From assembly GCF_012933445.1 (NCBI RefSeq), contig NZ_JABBNC010000037.1, forward strand, positions 41,822 through 105,821: a DNA stretch of 64,000 nt. The letters run 5' to 3'. Shown piece by piece: positions 41,510 to 49,063 of the stretch. A model generated the notes under the pieces. The model was not told the DNA's origin. It saw only the letters and a program-made list of their open reading frames with translations, and did not search any database. The stretch comes from Actinoplanes sp. TBRC 11911 (lineage in GTDB: Bacteria > Actinomycetota > Actinomycetes > Mycobacteriales > Micromonosporaceae). Made by a program: the position numbers and the translations under genes. Numbering within the stretch: position 1 is the stretch's first letter; every line of letters begins with the position of its first letter.

Positions 41510-42490
41510 CTACAGCGTCGCGGACGACGTCAGATGAACCTTGACCTGGGATTTGTCGCCGAGCACGGCGGCCACCGCATCATCCGCCTTGGCCAGCGGA
41601 TAGGTCGAGGTGACCAGCGGCGCGAGATCCACCCCGCTGCGCGCCAGGAACCGCAACGTGCGTGGCCACACGCCGGGCGAGCCGATGATGCCGCGCGCCT
41701 GCAGCTCCTTGGACTGGAACAGCCCGAGCTTGGCCGGCGCCGACGAGCCGACGTCGATGCCCACGTAGACCAGACGGGCCCGGAACGCGGCCGCCTCCAG
41801 CGCGATCGCCATCGCCTCGGGACGGCCGCTGGCCTCGAACACCACCGAGGCGCCCGCCCCGCCGGTCAGCGCGGCCACCTCCTCGAGGAAGCCGGGATCG
41901 ACCGGGTCGAGGGTGGCGTCGGCGCCGATCGCGATGGCCAGCGCCGCACGAGGTCTGCTCGGCTCGGCCACCAGGACGCGCGCGCCCTTGCCAGCCGCGG
42001 CGGCCACGATGCCCAGGCCGATCGGCCCGGCCCCGAGCACCAGCACGGTGTCGGAGGCGTCCACGTCGTCGGCGCGGACGGTCGCGTAGTAACCGCAGCT
42101 GAACGGCTCGACCAGCGCGCCCTGGGTCCAGGAGAGGTTGTCCGGCAGCTCGTGCAGCCAGCTTTCCTTCGCCACGAAGAACTCGGCCGCGGCGCCGCTG
42201 ATGCTGAACCCGAAATGGTCCGTGCCGATCACGCACTCGCCCACCACGCGGGCGCCCACGCCGAGGTGCTTCACGGCCCGCCCGGTGCGGACCACCTCGG
42301 CCGACCACTCGTGGCCGGGGATGACCGGGAAGCGGAAGGGGATGATGTAGCGGCCGGCGAGCAGCTCGATGTCGCTGTGGCAGATGCCGATCCGTCGGCT
42401 GGCCAGCAGCACCTCGTCGTCGGCGATGTCCGGGATGTCCAGCTCGCTGACGGCCGCGCGATTGTCACCGACAAACTGAAGAGCCTTCAT
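41510..42490 (-). CDS. zinc-dependent dehydrogenase without the structural zinc loop
   Basis: 326 residues. Catalytic residues are present (IGICHSDIELL, PGHEWSAEVV, ALVEPFSCG) and the Rossmann motif LVLGAGPIGLGIVAAAAGKG, but the four-cysteine structural-zinc loop is absent: the region reads GECVIGTDHFGFS. This resembles sorbitol/xylitol dehydrogenase-like members that dispense with that zinc. Has its own promoter just upstream. First metabolic gene after the XRE-cupin regulator. Confidence 0.9.
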   Translation of the reverse strand: MKALQFVGDNRAAVSELDIPDIADDEVLLASRRIGICHSDIELLAGRYIIPFRFPVIPGHEWSAEVVRTGRAVKHLGVGARVVGECVIGTDHFGFSISGAAAEFFVAKESWLHELPDNLSWTQGALVEPFSCGYYATVRADDVDASDTVLVLGAGPIGLGIVAAAAGKGARVLVAEPSRPRAALAIAIGADATLDPVDPGFLEEVAALTGGAGASVVFEASGRPEAMAIALEAAAFRARLVYVGIDVGSSAPAKLGLFQSKELQARGIIGSPGVWPRTLRFLARSGVDLAPLVTSTYPLAKADDAVAAVLGDKSQVKVHLTSSATL

Positions 42491-42512
42491 GGTTGCTCCA
42501 GCGCTCGGGGGT

Positions 42513-42550
42513 GTTCACAGATACTGAACGCCCGATCACGACGATGTCAA
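42513..42550 (-). promoter_or_regulatory. promoter and overlapping palindrome before the dehydrogenase pair
   Basis: Minus-strand TTGACA (42550-42545) and CAGTAT (42526-42521) with an 18-bp spacer. A palindrome GTTCA-CAGATAC-TGAAC (42513-42529) overlaps the -10 box, a position expected for an operator; the adjacent XRE-cupin protein is the obvious candidate binder. GTTCAC also occurs over the -35 of the ABC promoter (40371-40376). Confidence 0.6.
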
Positions 42551-42563
42551 CCGTTACTTCTCC

Positions 42564-43247
42564 TCAGTAGCCGTGCCGGACGCACCAGATGCCGCGGACC
42601 GCGGTGTCGGTGCGGTTTGCGAGCAGATGCGGCACGGCCGAGTCGAACCCGATCGCCTCACCGGCCCGCAGAGTCAGCACCTCGAACCCGACCGTCACCT
42701 CGAGCTCGCCCTCGATCAGCCAGCCGAACTCGAACCCGGAGTGCTGAAGCATCCGCTGGTCGTTCGTCGAACTCGAGTGCGGGGGATAGATGATCTCGAT
42801 GAAGTCGAGACCCGTCCCGGTGTTGTCGACCAGCCGCTCCCAGATCACGCCGCTGTCCATCTCGAGCACGTGGCGCTTGCCCGGCCGGGTCACCGACAGT
42901 GTGGGCGGCTGCTGAGCGTGCGGCCAGGCGTCGGCCAGCGAGCCGAGCTGGGACCGATTGACCACCGCCGCGGGTGCCGCCGGTTTCGGCGCGGGCACCG
43001 CCGGCACGTCGCCGTCGTCCTCGGCGAACAGCTCGTCGATCGACACGTTGAGAAGCTGGGACAGCGAATACAGCGTCGCCACCGAGGGCTGCGACTTGCC
43101 CCGCTCCATCTGGGAGAGAAACGACGCGGACACCCCCAGCTCGCGCGCCACCTCGCGCAGCGACCGGCCGGAACGCTCCCGGACCCGCTTCAGGCGGATG
43201 CCCAGGGTGACCAGCGGCTTGGTGGCGGACGGACTGAGCTCGGTCAC
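42564..43247 (-). CDS. XRE-cupin transcriptional regulator
   Basis: 227 residues from GTG 43247 (GAGGGGAT upstream). N-terminal XRE helix-turn-helix (about 13-68: IRLKRVRERSGRSLREVARE, then LGVSASFLSQMERGKSQPS), a Pro/Ala linker (about 85-98), and a C-terminal cupin_2 barrel (about 150-222) with FEFGWLIEGELEVTVG and GEAIGFDSAVPH. Such proteins sense small molecules through the cupin and control adjacent catabolic operons. First gene of the 12-kb leftward locus and divergent from the PRISE reductase. Confidence 0.92.
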   Translation of the reverse strand: MTELSPSATKPLVTLGIRLKRVRERSGRSLREVARELGVSASFLSQMERGKSQPSVATLYSLSQLLNVSIDELFAEDDGDVPAVPAPKPAAPAAVVNRSQLGSLADAWPHAQQPPTLSVTRPGKRHVLEMDSGVIWERLVDNTGTGLDFIEIIYPPHSSSTNDQRMLQHSGFEFGWLIEGELEVTVGFEVLTLRAGEAIGFDSAVPHLLANRTDTAVRGIWCVRHGY

Positions 43248-43341
43248 GTGATCCCCTCGTTCGCGTTGTGCGACGCCGTGCCCGATGAACCGTAAAGCAT
43301 CAGTTGACGGCGCGTCCAGTCACACGTCATCATCAAGCACC

Positions 43342-44412
43342 ATGGACCGCACCGCACTGGTCGTGGGCGTCACCGGGATCGCCGGTTACAACACCGCGGA
43401 AGCGCTGATCGCCGGCGGGTGGCGAGTCGTCGGGCTGTCCCGCACGCCTCGTTACGAGATCCCCGGCGTCGAGCACGTCTACGCCGACGTCCTCGACCAG
43501 TCGTCGGTCGAGGCGGCGACGGCCGGGCTCGGCATCACCCACCTGTTCTTCAGCACGTGGTCGCGTCAGCCGACCGAGGCGGCGAACTGCGCGGTCAACG
43601 GCGCGATGCTCGACAACACGCTACGGGCGCTGGCGCACACCGCGTCACTGCGTCACGCCGTGCTCATCACCGGCCTCAAGCACTACCTGGGCCCCTTCGA
43701 GGCGTACGCGGAAGCACCGGCCGACACGCCTTTCCGGGAAAGCCAGGACCGCCTGCCGTTTCAGAACTTCTACTACGAGCAGGAGGACATCCTGTTCCGG
43801 GCGGCCGCGGAGCAGGGCTTCACCTGGTCGGTGCACCGCCCGCACACGATGATCGGCTACGCGCTCGGCAACGCGATGAACATGGGCGTCACCCTCGCGG
43901 TGTACGGCAGCATCTGCCGGGCGGGCGGCGAGGCGTTCGTCTTCCCGGGCAGCCCCCAGCAGTGGAACGGGATCGTCGACATCACCGACGCCCGCCTGCT
44001 GGGCCGGCACGCGGTCTGGTCGGCCACCGAGCCGGCCGCCGCGAACCAGGCCTTCAACACCACCAACGGCGACGTGTTCCGCTGGCGGCAGATGTGGCCG
44101 CGGCTGGCCGAGGCGCTGGGGGCCGACGCCGCACCCTATTCGGGTCACGCCGACCCGCTCGACGCCCGGCTCGCCCACGCCGACGAGACCTGGGCGATGC
44201 TGACCGACAAGTACGCCCTGACCCCGTACCGCGCCACCGACCTCGCCTCGTGGTGGCACACCGATGCCGACCTGGGCCGCCCGATCGAGGCGTTCGCCGA
44301 CATGTCGAAGAGCCGCGCGCTGGGCTTCCTCGACTTCCAGGACTCGACCCGCTCCTTCTTAGACCTCTTCGCCACGCTGCGCGACCGCCACGTGATCCCG
44401 GAGCTCTCCTGA
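43342..44412 (+). CDS. PRISE-type (progesterone 5beta-reductase/iridoid synthase-like) SDR
   Basis: 356 residues from ATG 43342. Extended SDR with NADPH motif GVTGIAGYN, then the PRISE-specific pattern: FFSTWSRQ, LITGLKHYLGPF with the catalytic lysine, and NFYYEQEDILF with the catalytic tyrosine, where ordinary SDRs have YxxxK. Further on HRPHTMIGYALGNAMN and FNTTNGDVFRWRQMW. Plant homologues reduce activated C=C bonds of enones; bacterial members have broad enone reductase activity. It is divergent from the XRE-cupin gene; whether it belongs to that catabolic locus is unclear. No distinct promoter identified. Confidence 0.88.
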   Translation: MDRTALVVGVTGIAGYNTAEALIAGGWRVVGLSRTPRYEIPGVEHVYADVLDQSSVEAATAGLGITHLFFSTWSRQPTEAANCAVNGAMLDNTLRALAHTASLRHAVLITGLKHYLGPFEAYAEAPADTPFRESQDRLPFQNFYYEQEDILFRAAAEQGFTWSVHRPHTMIGYALGNAMNMGVTLAVYGSICRAGGEAFVFPGSPQQWNGIVDITDARLLGRHAVWSATEPAAANQAFNTTNGDVFRWRQMWPRLAEALGADAAPYSGHADPLDARLAHADETWAMLTDKYALTPYRATDLASWWHTDADLGRPIEAFADMSKSRALGFLDFQDSTRSFLDLFATLRDRHVIPELS

Positions 44413-44568
44413 CCACCCGCTTCAACACCCTCGCGACGGCGACGACCGCCTCGGCTCACCGCACGGGTCGCGACACGGCGAGCCGCGGTTGAGCCGCGCC
44501 CCCGCCCCGCCGACCCGACCTCATGTGCAACTTGGACCGCCCTGCCGACTTACCGTGCGGCCGGCGCT

Positions 44569-44816
44569 GGTTCGGTCAGCTTGGTCTGCGGCCGGCCCTG
44601 GTTCGGTTGGCTTGGCGTGCGGCTGGTGCTGGTTCGGTTGGCTTGGCGTGCGGCTGGTGCTGGTTTGGTTGGCTTGGCGTGCGGCTGGTGCTGGTTTGGT
44701 TGGCTTGGCGTGCGGCTGGTGCTGGTTTGGTTGGCTTGGCGTGCGGCCGGGGCCGGTTCCGTCGACTTGCCGCACAACCAGGAATGGTTCGGTTGAACTG
44801 GCGCATACCGGTTCGC
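44569..44816. repeat. 31-bp tandem repeat, 8 units
   Basis: Units start every 31 bp at 44569, 44600, 44631, 44662, 44693, 44724, 44755 and 44786, each opening with GGTTYGGTTGGCTTGG or a variant. Units 2-5 are almost identical, units 1, 7 and 8 are diverged, as usual for a minisatellite expanding from its centre. 31 is not divisible by three, so no protein repeat is implied. No spacers, so not a CRISPR array. Confidence 0.92.
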
Positions 44817-44900
44817 TTCGGGCCTGATGCGCAGCCGGGACCGCCGCAACCGCGCTGATCGCCGTGGTCGCGCGCCGATCCCCTCGCGGTCGGAAGTCCA

Positions 44901-45224
44901 CCATGTGGATGCTGCGGCCACATCGTGGACTTTTGTGAACCTTGGAGAGTTGCGCCCACATACGAGCCATAACTCTCCAAGGTTCGCGTCCGACCGGCAA
45001 AATCCGCCGGGCGAAAGCCGCATCTCCTACCAATATGTTCATCCATAATGGACGGGAATTCCGCATCGTGGACGCCGCGTCCAGGGTGTGGTCGGAGGTC
45101 TCAGTAGGCGGTCGCCGGTCCCACGTTCTGGAATCGCCGAGGCCATCCGCCGAGCCCAGCAGCCCGACGGGCCAGCCGACTGCGCCGCTTATCGCAAATT
45201 TCGGATATGTCCCGGGCGGAGACA
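44901..45224 (+). repeat. dispersed hairpin repeat, copy B
   Basis: Second copy of the element at 21713-22035, same orientation. The 55-bp core 44931-44985 is identical to copy A. Hairpin arms GAACCTTGGAGAGTT (44937-44951) and its complement (44971-44985) with the same 19-nt loop; the next stem pair is a T-G wobble here where copy A has T-A. Homology continues through TCCGCCGGGCGAAAGCCG and more loosely to about 45224. Confidence 0.8.
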
Positions 45225-45257
45225 AGCGATGCACGGCGGTTCCGGCCACTGCGCCGA

Positions 45258-45491
45258 CCCGGTGTGCTGGGCCGACCGGGTGTCGTGCGGTGATCGGGTG
45301 TCGTGCGGTGATCGGGTGTCGTGCGCTGGCCGGGTGTCGTGCAGTGACTGGGCGACCCACGCCGACCGGGTGTGCTGGGCCGACCGGGTGTCGTGCGGTG
45401 ATCGGGTGTCGTGCGCTGGCCGGGTGTCGTGCAGTGACTGGGCGACCCACGCCGACCGGGCGACCTACGCCGACCGCACGATCGACGCCAA
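45258..45491. repeat. 18-bp tandem repeat, 13 units, with higher-order repeat
   Basis: Thirteen 18-bp units of the form AYCGGGTGTCGTGCGGTG. Units 1-6 and 7-12 repeat the same order of variants (one variant missing in the second block and one duplicated at its end), so a block of about 100 bp was itself duplicated. In one frame it reads DRVSCG repeats and on the other strand ARHPIT repeats; neither has a start, ribosome site or recognisable domain. Confidence 0.88.
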
Positions 45492-45590
45492 CCTGTGCCG
45501 CGTGCCGACCTGCGACCCACCGCAACCCGGCACCACAGCAGCACCGGACAACGACCACAATCCTGATCGCCCGAGCCGGCGCGACAGGCC

Positions 45591-46001
45591 CTACTCCTGC
45601 CCCGGGCTGGCCGTAGGAAGACCGGCCGCCCTAGCCGAGTCGAGCAACCGCCGGTCGTACGAAACGAACGCGATCAGCGCCGTCCCGGACTCGTTCGTCA
45701 GGATCTGGGCCGTGGCCAGGTGGATCGCGTCCAGGCTGCGCAACGTCGGCTCGGCGAACGCGGCCGCCGTCGCGCGGACGGTGCTGTCGATCTCCAGGCG
45801 GAAGAGCCGGCCCACCGCGGTCGGCACGCCGATCAACGCCTGCGGGGCGGCCCGCCGCAACGCCCGCGGGACCTCGACCTCGACCAGCGCGGACGACACG
45901 AGCGGCACGTCCTTGTGCAGGTTGAGCCAGGCCACCAGGTCGTCGCTGTGCACCTCCTTGCGAACCAGCTTGACCACGGCGGCGGAATCGAGATAGATCA
46001 C
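45591..46001 (-). CDS. vapC: PIN-domain toxin (VapC type)
   Basis: 136 residues from GTG 46001, overlapping the antitoxin stop as GTGA. The PIN acidic residues are in place: aspartate in VIYLDSAAVVK, glutamate in SSALVEVEVPRA, aspartate in SLDAIHLATA and aspartate in VSYDRRL. Predicted Mg-dependent ribonuclease that inhibits translation when free of its antitoxin. Operon with the antitoxin under the palindrome at 46285. Confidence 0.9.
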   Translation of the reverse strand: MIYLDSAAVVKLVRKEVHSDDLVAWLNLHKDVPLVSSALVEVEVPRALRRAAPQALIGVPTAVGRLFRLEIDSTVRATAAAFAEPTLRSLDAIHLATAQILTNESGTALIAFVSYDRRLLDSARAAGLPTASPGQE

Positions 46002-46276
46002 CAGCGCTCCTCCTCGCGCATCTCGGCGAGGGTGGCGGACACGTCGATGCCGTCGTCGCCGAGTGCCGGCGGGAAGGGGATCGGCCCGGTGCTCGTGGGA
46101 GCGACCGCCCGCCCCGTCGCCACCAGCGCGGACAACGCCGATCGGTCGTCGCCGACCGGGACGAGCCGGGCGATCGGGCGCCCCCGATCGGTGATCTCGA
46201 TGGTCTCGCCGGCGCTGACCCGCGCCAGCACCTGGCTGGTGTTCTGGTTCAGCTCGCGCACGCCGATACGCTCCAT
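45998..46276 (-). CDS. Phd/YefM-type antitoxin (VapB role)
   Basis: 92 residues from ATG 46276 (an upstream in-frame ATG at 46297 lies inside the operator). Phd/YefM fold: MERIGVRELNQNTSQVLARV, then GETIEITDRGRPIARLVPV, the typical DNA-binding N-terminal half, followed by a toxin-binding tail ending ATLAEMREEERW. Neutralises the PIN toxin encoded next and probably autoregulates through the 8-bp-arm palindrome just upstream. Confidence 0.9.
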   Translation of the reverse strand: MERIGVRELNQNTSQVLARVSAGETIEITDRGRPIARLVPVGDDRSALSALVATGRAVAPTSTGPIPFPPALGDDGIDVSATLAEMREEERW

Positions 46277-46284
46277 GAAAGTAG

Positions 46285-46305
46285 TGTAGAACCTCATGTT
46301 CTACA
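46285..46305. promoter_or_regulatory. operator of the toxin-antitoxin pair
   Basis: TGTAGAAC-CTCAT-GTTCTACA, perfect 8-bp arms, 9 bp upstream of the antitoxin start. Position and symmetry fit autoregulation by the antitoxin. Confidence 0.72.
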
Positions 46306-46401
46306 TAAGCCCGCATTCCAAGAACCGGCAGCGGGTGAAAGACCCCGGACGGGGTCGCCGGTTTATGCGGGACTAGCCTACATGCGACTAGTGTACGTCT
46401 G

Positions 46402-46920
46402 TCAAGGCGTGACCGCCACGAGCTTTCCGACCGCGAGGCGCACGCTGTCCGGATCGGGGTCACCGAGCATGGCGATCGCCACGATCATGTCCATCAGCGT
46501 CGCGGCCGGTATCGCCGGATCGATCTTCCCGTCGGCCTGCGCGGCCGCCACCGCGGTGGACTTGTGCCGGACCGACTCGCTCACCGCCGGCGCCGTCCGC
46601 GAGGCTCGTTCCAGCTGGAACCACGTCGTCAAGCGGCTCACCAGGGGATGGCGCCGGTTGTATTCGTGCAGCCCCACCGCATAGCCGGGAAGATCATCCG
46701 CGGTGAACTCGACGGCTTCCACGGCCTGCGTCACCAGGCGGTCGTAGACCACGTCGAACAGCTGCTCCTTGTTGCCGAAGTAGTTGTAGACGAGACCCTT
46801 GCCGCAGCCGGCCCGGGCGACGATGCGGTCCACCCGCGCCCCGGCGATGCCGTGCTCGGAGAATTCGACGGTCGCGGCGTCGACGATGCGTTCCTTGGTC
46901 TGTTCGACACTGCGGGCCAT
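46402..46920 (-). CDS. TetR-family repressor
   Basis: 172 residues from ATG 46920. Helix-turn-helix about residues 8-55 (IVDAATVEFSEHGIAGARVD, then RAGCGKGLVYNYFGNKEQLF) and a C-terminal domain resembling TetR_C_33/17-type. Divergent from the SDR gene at 47071; a 16-bp palindrome lies in front of the SDR start. Probably represses the SDR gene. Confidence 0.9.
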   Translation of the reverse strand: MARSVEQTKERIVDAATVEFSEHGIAGARVDRIVARAGCGKGLVYNYFGNKEQLFDVVYDRLVTQAVEAVEFTADDLPGYAVGLHEYNRRHPLVSRLTTWFQLERASRTAPAVSESVRHKSTAVAAAQADGKIDPAIPAATLMDMIVAIAMLGDPDPDSVRLAVGKLVAVTP

Positions 46921-47036
46921 CCGCAAAGTTTAGCCACCGCGCGATGTGAGATAGGAGACGTGAATTCTCGCCGAACCCCGGTTATCCATGGGATATCGAC
47001 AGCAATGCTTCCTTAAAGACCTTTCTCCGGTGTTAT

Positions 47037-47052
47037 GACTGACTGGTCAGTC
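47037..47052. promoter_or_regulatory. palindrome before the SDR gene
   Basis: GACTGAC-TG-GTCAGTC, perfect 7-bp arms, 18 bp upstream of the SDR start codon. The form TGACTGGTCAGT is a common TetR-type operator, and a TetR gene is divergent. Confidence 0.68.
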
Positions 47053-47070
47053 CGAACAAAGGAGAAAGAC

Positions 47071-47931
47071 ATGGAACGGGTTTGGTTCGTCACCGGCGCG
47101 TCCCGGGGCCTGGGCCGGGAGATCACCCGGGCCGCGTTGTCCGCCGGCGACTTCGTCATGGCGACGGCTCGGCAGCCGGAACGGCTCAGCGATCTTCAGG
47201 CGCGGTTCGGGGCGCGCCTGGCGACCGCTCAGCTCGACGTTTCCGTACCGGGCGCCGCCGCCGGCCCCCTGGCTGCGACGCTGACGCGTTTCGGGCACCT
47301 CGACGTCGTCGTGAACAATGCCGGCTACGGCAGCATCGCGCCGATCGAGGACGTGACCGACGACGATTTCCACAGCCAGGTCGCCACCCATCTGTACGGC
47401 ACGCTCAGCGTCACGCGTGCGGCGGTGCCGATTTTCCGCCGCCAAGGTTCCGGCCGGTTCATTCAGATCGCGTCGATCGGCGGGCGGACCGGCGCTCCCG
47501 GATTCGGCGTCCATCAGGCCGTGAAATGGGCCGTCGAGGGATTGTCCGGCGCTCTCGCGAACGAGGTGGCGCCGCTCGGCATCAAGGTCACCGTCGTCGA
47601 GCCCGGTGGCCTGCGCACCGACTACAACGGAGTCTCGCGCCGCGTGGGCTACATCCGTCCCGAGTACGCGGCGACAGCCGGGATGAACGCGACACTGCTC
47701 GGGGAGTACCACGGCCGCGAGCCGGGCGACCCGGCCAAGGCAGCCCAGGCGATCCTGCAGGTGGCGGGCATGCCGGAGCCGCCGTTGCGGCTGCTGCTCG
47801 GCACCGACGCCGTGCGGTACGCGGCGGCGGTGGCCGCGGCGCAGGCCGAGAGTGATGCCCGGTGGCGGGACCTGAGCCTCTCCATCGCCGCCGACGACGA
47901 AGACGAGGGCGCCCCGCTGGAGACCGTCTGA
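47071..47931 (+). CDS. classical SDR oxidoreductase with HxxxK in place of YxxxK
   Basis: 286 residues from ATG 47071 with GGAGAAAG ribosome site. Cofactor motif TGASRGLGREI, NNAGYG, and the serine in QIASIGGRTG. The catalytic tyrosine is replaced by histidine: FGVHQAVKWAVEG where YxASKFAVEG is usual (codon CAT). The lysine is kept. Either a changed substrate/mechanism or an impaired reductase. Divergent TetR and palindrome suggest regulated expression. Confidence 0.88.
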   Translation: MERVWFVTGASRGLGREITRAALSAGDFVMATARQPERLSDLQARFGARLATAQLDVSVPGAAAGPLAATLTRFGHLDVVVNNAGYGSIAPIEDVTDDDFHSQVATHLYGTLSVTRAAVPIFRRQGSGRFIQIASIGGRTGAPGFGVHQAVKWAVEGLSGALANEVAPLGIKVTVVEPGGLRTDYNGVSRRVGYIRPEYAATAGMNATLLGEYHGREPGDPAKAAQAILQVAGMPEPPLRLLLGTDAVRYAAAVAAAQAESDARWRDLSLSIAADDEDEGAPLETV

Positions 47932-47932
47932 G

Positions 47933-48487
47933 TCAACGCACCCCGGCCCGGTAGAGATCCCGCAGCAGGCAGATCTCGCCGCCGTGATGCATGACCTCGC
48001 GGTTGATGTGCACGATCAGCGCCGCCATCGGGTCCTTGGCGAAGGAGGACCCCCGTGCACCCAGCGGCCGTTCCAGCGCCTCCGCGTCCAGCTCCGCGAT
48101 GGCGTCGTGCCATTTGCGGTATTCGTCCGAGAGGAACCGCAGCCCGGCAGCTGCCGACCCCGGCAACTCCGGCGGCCAATGCCTTATATCGTACATGTCG
48201 GAATTGTCGTCAAAAGACCCGAAGAACGTACTGGTCCGCGTACTCATCGCCGTCGCCACGTGCACGATCCGCCAGGCCAGCGTGGTCACCGGCGGCGGTG
48301 AAGGCGGCCGCACCCCGTACCCGTCGAGCGTCCAGCCACCGTCCCCATCGGGCCGCAGCGACCAGCACCCCACGGCCGGCTCCCAGAAATACTCCTCGTC
48401 GGTGAGCCCGGCCAGGCGCGGCCACAGATGCACATCCCAATAGAAGGACAGTTGCGAGACCAGCAGAGCGCCGTAGTCGACCGCCAT
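47933..48487 (-). CDS. DinB-like (DinB_2) protein
   Basis: 184 residues from ATG 48487. Four-helix-bundle DinB_2 pattern: the first helix LLVSQLSFYWDVHLWPRL, the metal-type histidine in WRIVHVATAM, and HINREVMHHGGEICLLRD at the C-terminus with paired histidines. Members are thiol-transferase-like or stress-linked metal proteins; role here is unknown. Its stop is 2 bp from the SDR stop (convergent). Confidence 0.87.
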   Translation of the reverse strand: MAVDYGALLVSQLSFYWDVHLWPRLAGLTDEEYFWEPAVGCWSLRPDGDGGWTLDGYGVRPPSPPPVTTLAWRIVHVATAMSTRTSTFFGSFDDNSDMYDIRHWPPELPGSAAAGLRFLSDEYRKWHDAIAELDAEALERPLGARGSSFAKDPMAALIVHINREVMHHGGEICLLRDLYRAGVR

Positions 48488-48497
48488 GACCGACACC

Positions 48498-49052
48498 TTA
48501 GGCGAGCGGCGACCCCGCCGATTGCGTCGTCGTCGGCTGCGGCGCCGCGTGGTGCGTCAGCACGGCCCCGGTCATGAACGCGCCGCCGACCGCCAACGCA
48601 CCCAGCACCCCCAGCGAGATCTGCTGCTCAAGATCCACCTGCCGGGCGTAATCCGCCGCGGTCACCACCGTCGTACGCCCGTTCTCGGTCAGCACGTACT
48701 GCCCGTCCCGCAGCGACGTGTCCCCGTCCAGCCCCGCGAACGCCACCACCACGGCCAGCCAGAAGCCGAAGAACAGGACGCCGGCCAGCATGCTCGCCCA
48801 GTGCGGCACGTGCGGCGGCACCCACGAGGTCAGGCTCCAGGGGCTGCGCGGCCGCGTCGTCCGGTAGTACCAGCGGTTCCCGATCACCCCGGCGATCACC
48901 CCGGGAACGGTGAGGGCGGCGGCGAGCCCCACCGCGATCGGGGCCGGCGCCAGCCGTACGCCCATGGTCAGCCCCGTGATCAGCGCGGCCGACCACAGCA
49001 TCCCTGCGGAGCACAGTGCCCCGCACACGACCATCCACCGTTGCGAGATCAT
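48498..49052 (-). CDS. membrane protein of unknown function
   Basis: 184 residues from ATG 49052. Four hydrophobic helices (about 5-27, 33-57, 87-110 and 150-170) with a cytoplasmic Arg-rich loop after helix 2 (NRWYYRTTRPRSP). I do not recognise a family. Lies 11 bp before the DinB-like gene and 12 bp after the glycosylase stop, all on the minus strand. Confidence 0.72.
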   Translation of the reverse strand: MISQRWMVVCGALCSAGMLWSAALITGLTMGVRLAPAPIAVGLAAALTVPGVIAGVIGNRWYYRTTRPRSPWSLTSWVPPHVPHWASMLAGVLFFGFWLAVVVAFAGLDGDTSLRDGQYVLTENGRTTVVTAADYARQVDLEQQISLGVLGALAVGGAFMTGAVLTHHAAPQPTTTQSAGSPLA

Positions 49053-49063
49053 CGCCTCGGACG

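Larger units (their letters stand above)
44413..45590. other. 1.2-kb gene-free repeat island
   Basis: Between the PRISE stop and the VapC stop I find no believable gene. The stretch holds a 31-bp minisatellite, copy B of the dispersed hairpin repeat and an 18-bp minisatellite, in that order. Open frames exist on both strands but consist of translated repeats with no ribosome sites or domains. Confidence 0.75.

Noticed and set aside
44569..44816. CRISPR array
   Set aside because: The 31-bp units are adjacent with no spacers and diverge gradually; no cas genes are present.
44521..45558. Long proline/glutamine-type repeat proteins on the minus strand
   Set aside because: All are translations of the 31-bp minisatellite, which is not a multiple of three, plus neighbouring repeats; no domain or start signal.
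45088..45996. Cysteine-rich repeat protein (DRVSCG repeats)
   Set aside because: The frame comes from the 18-bp repeat, is open on both strands, runs antisense into the PIN toxin gene and has no ribosome site.
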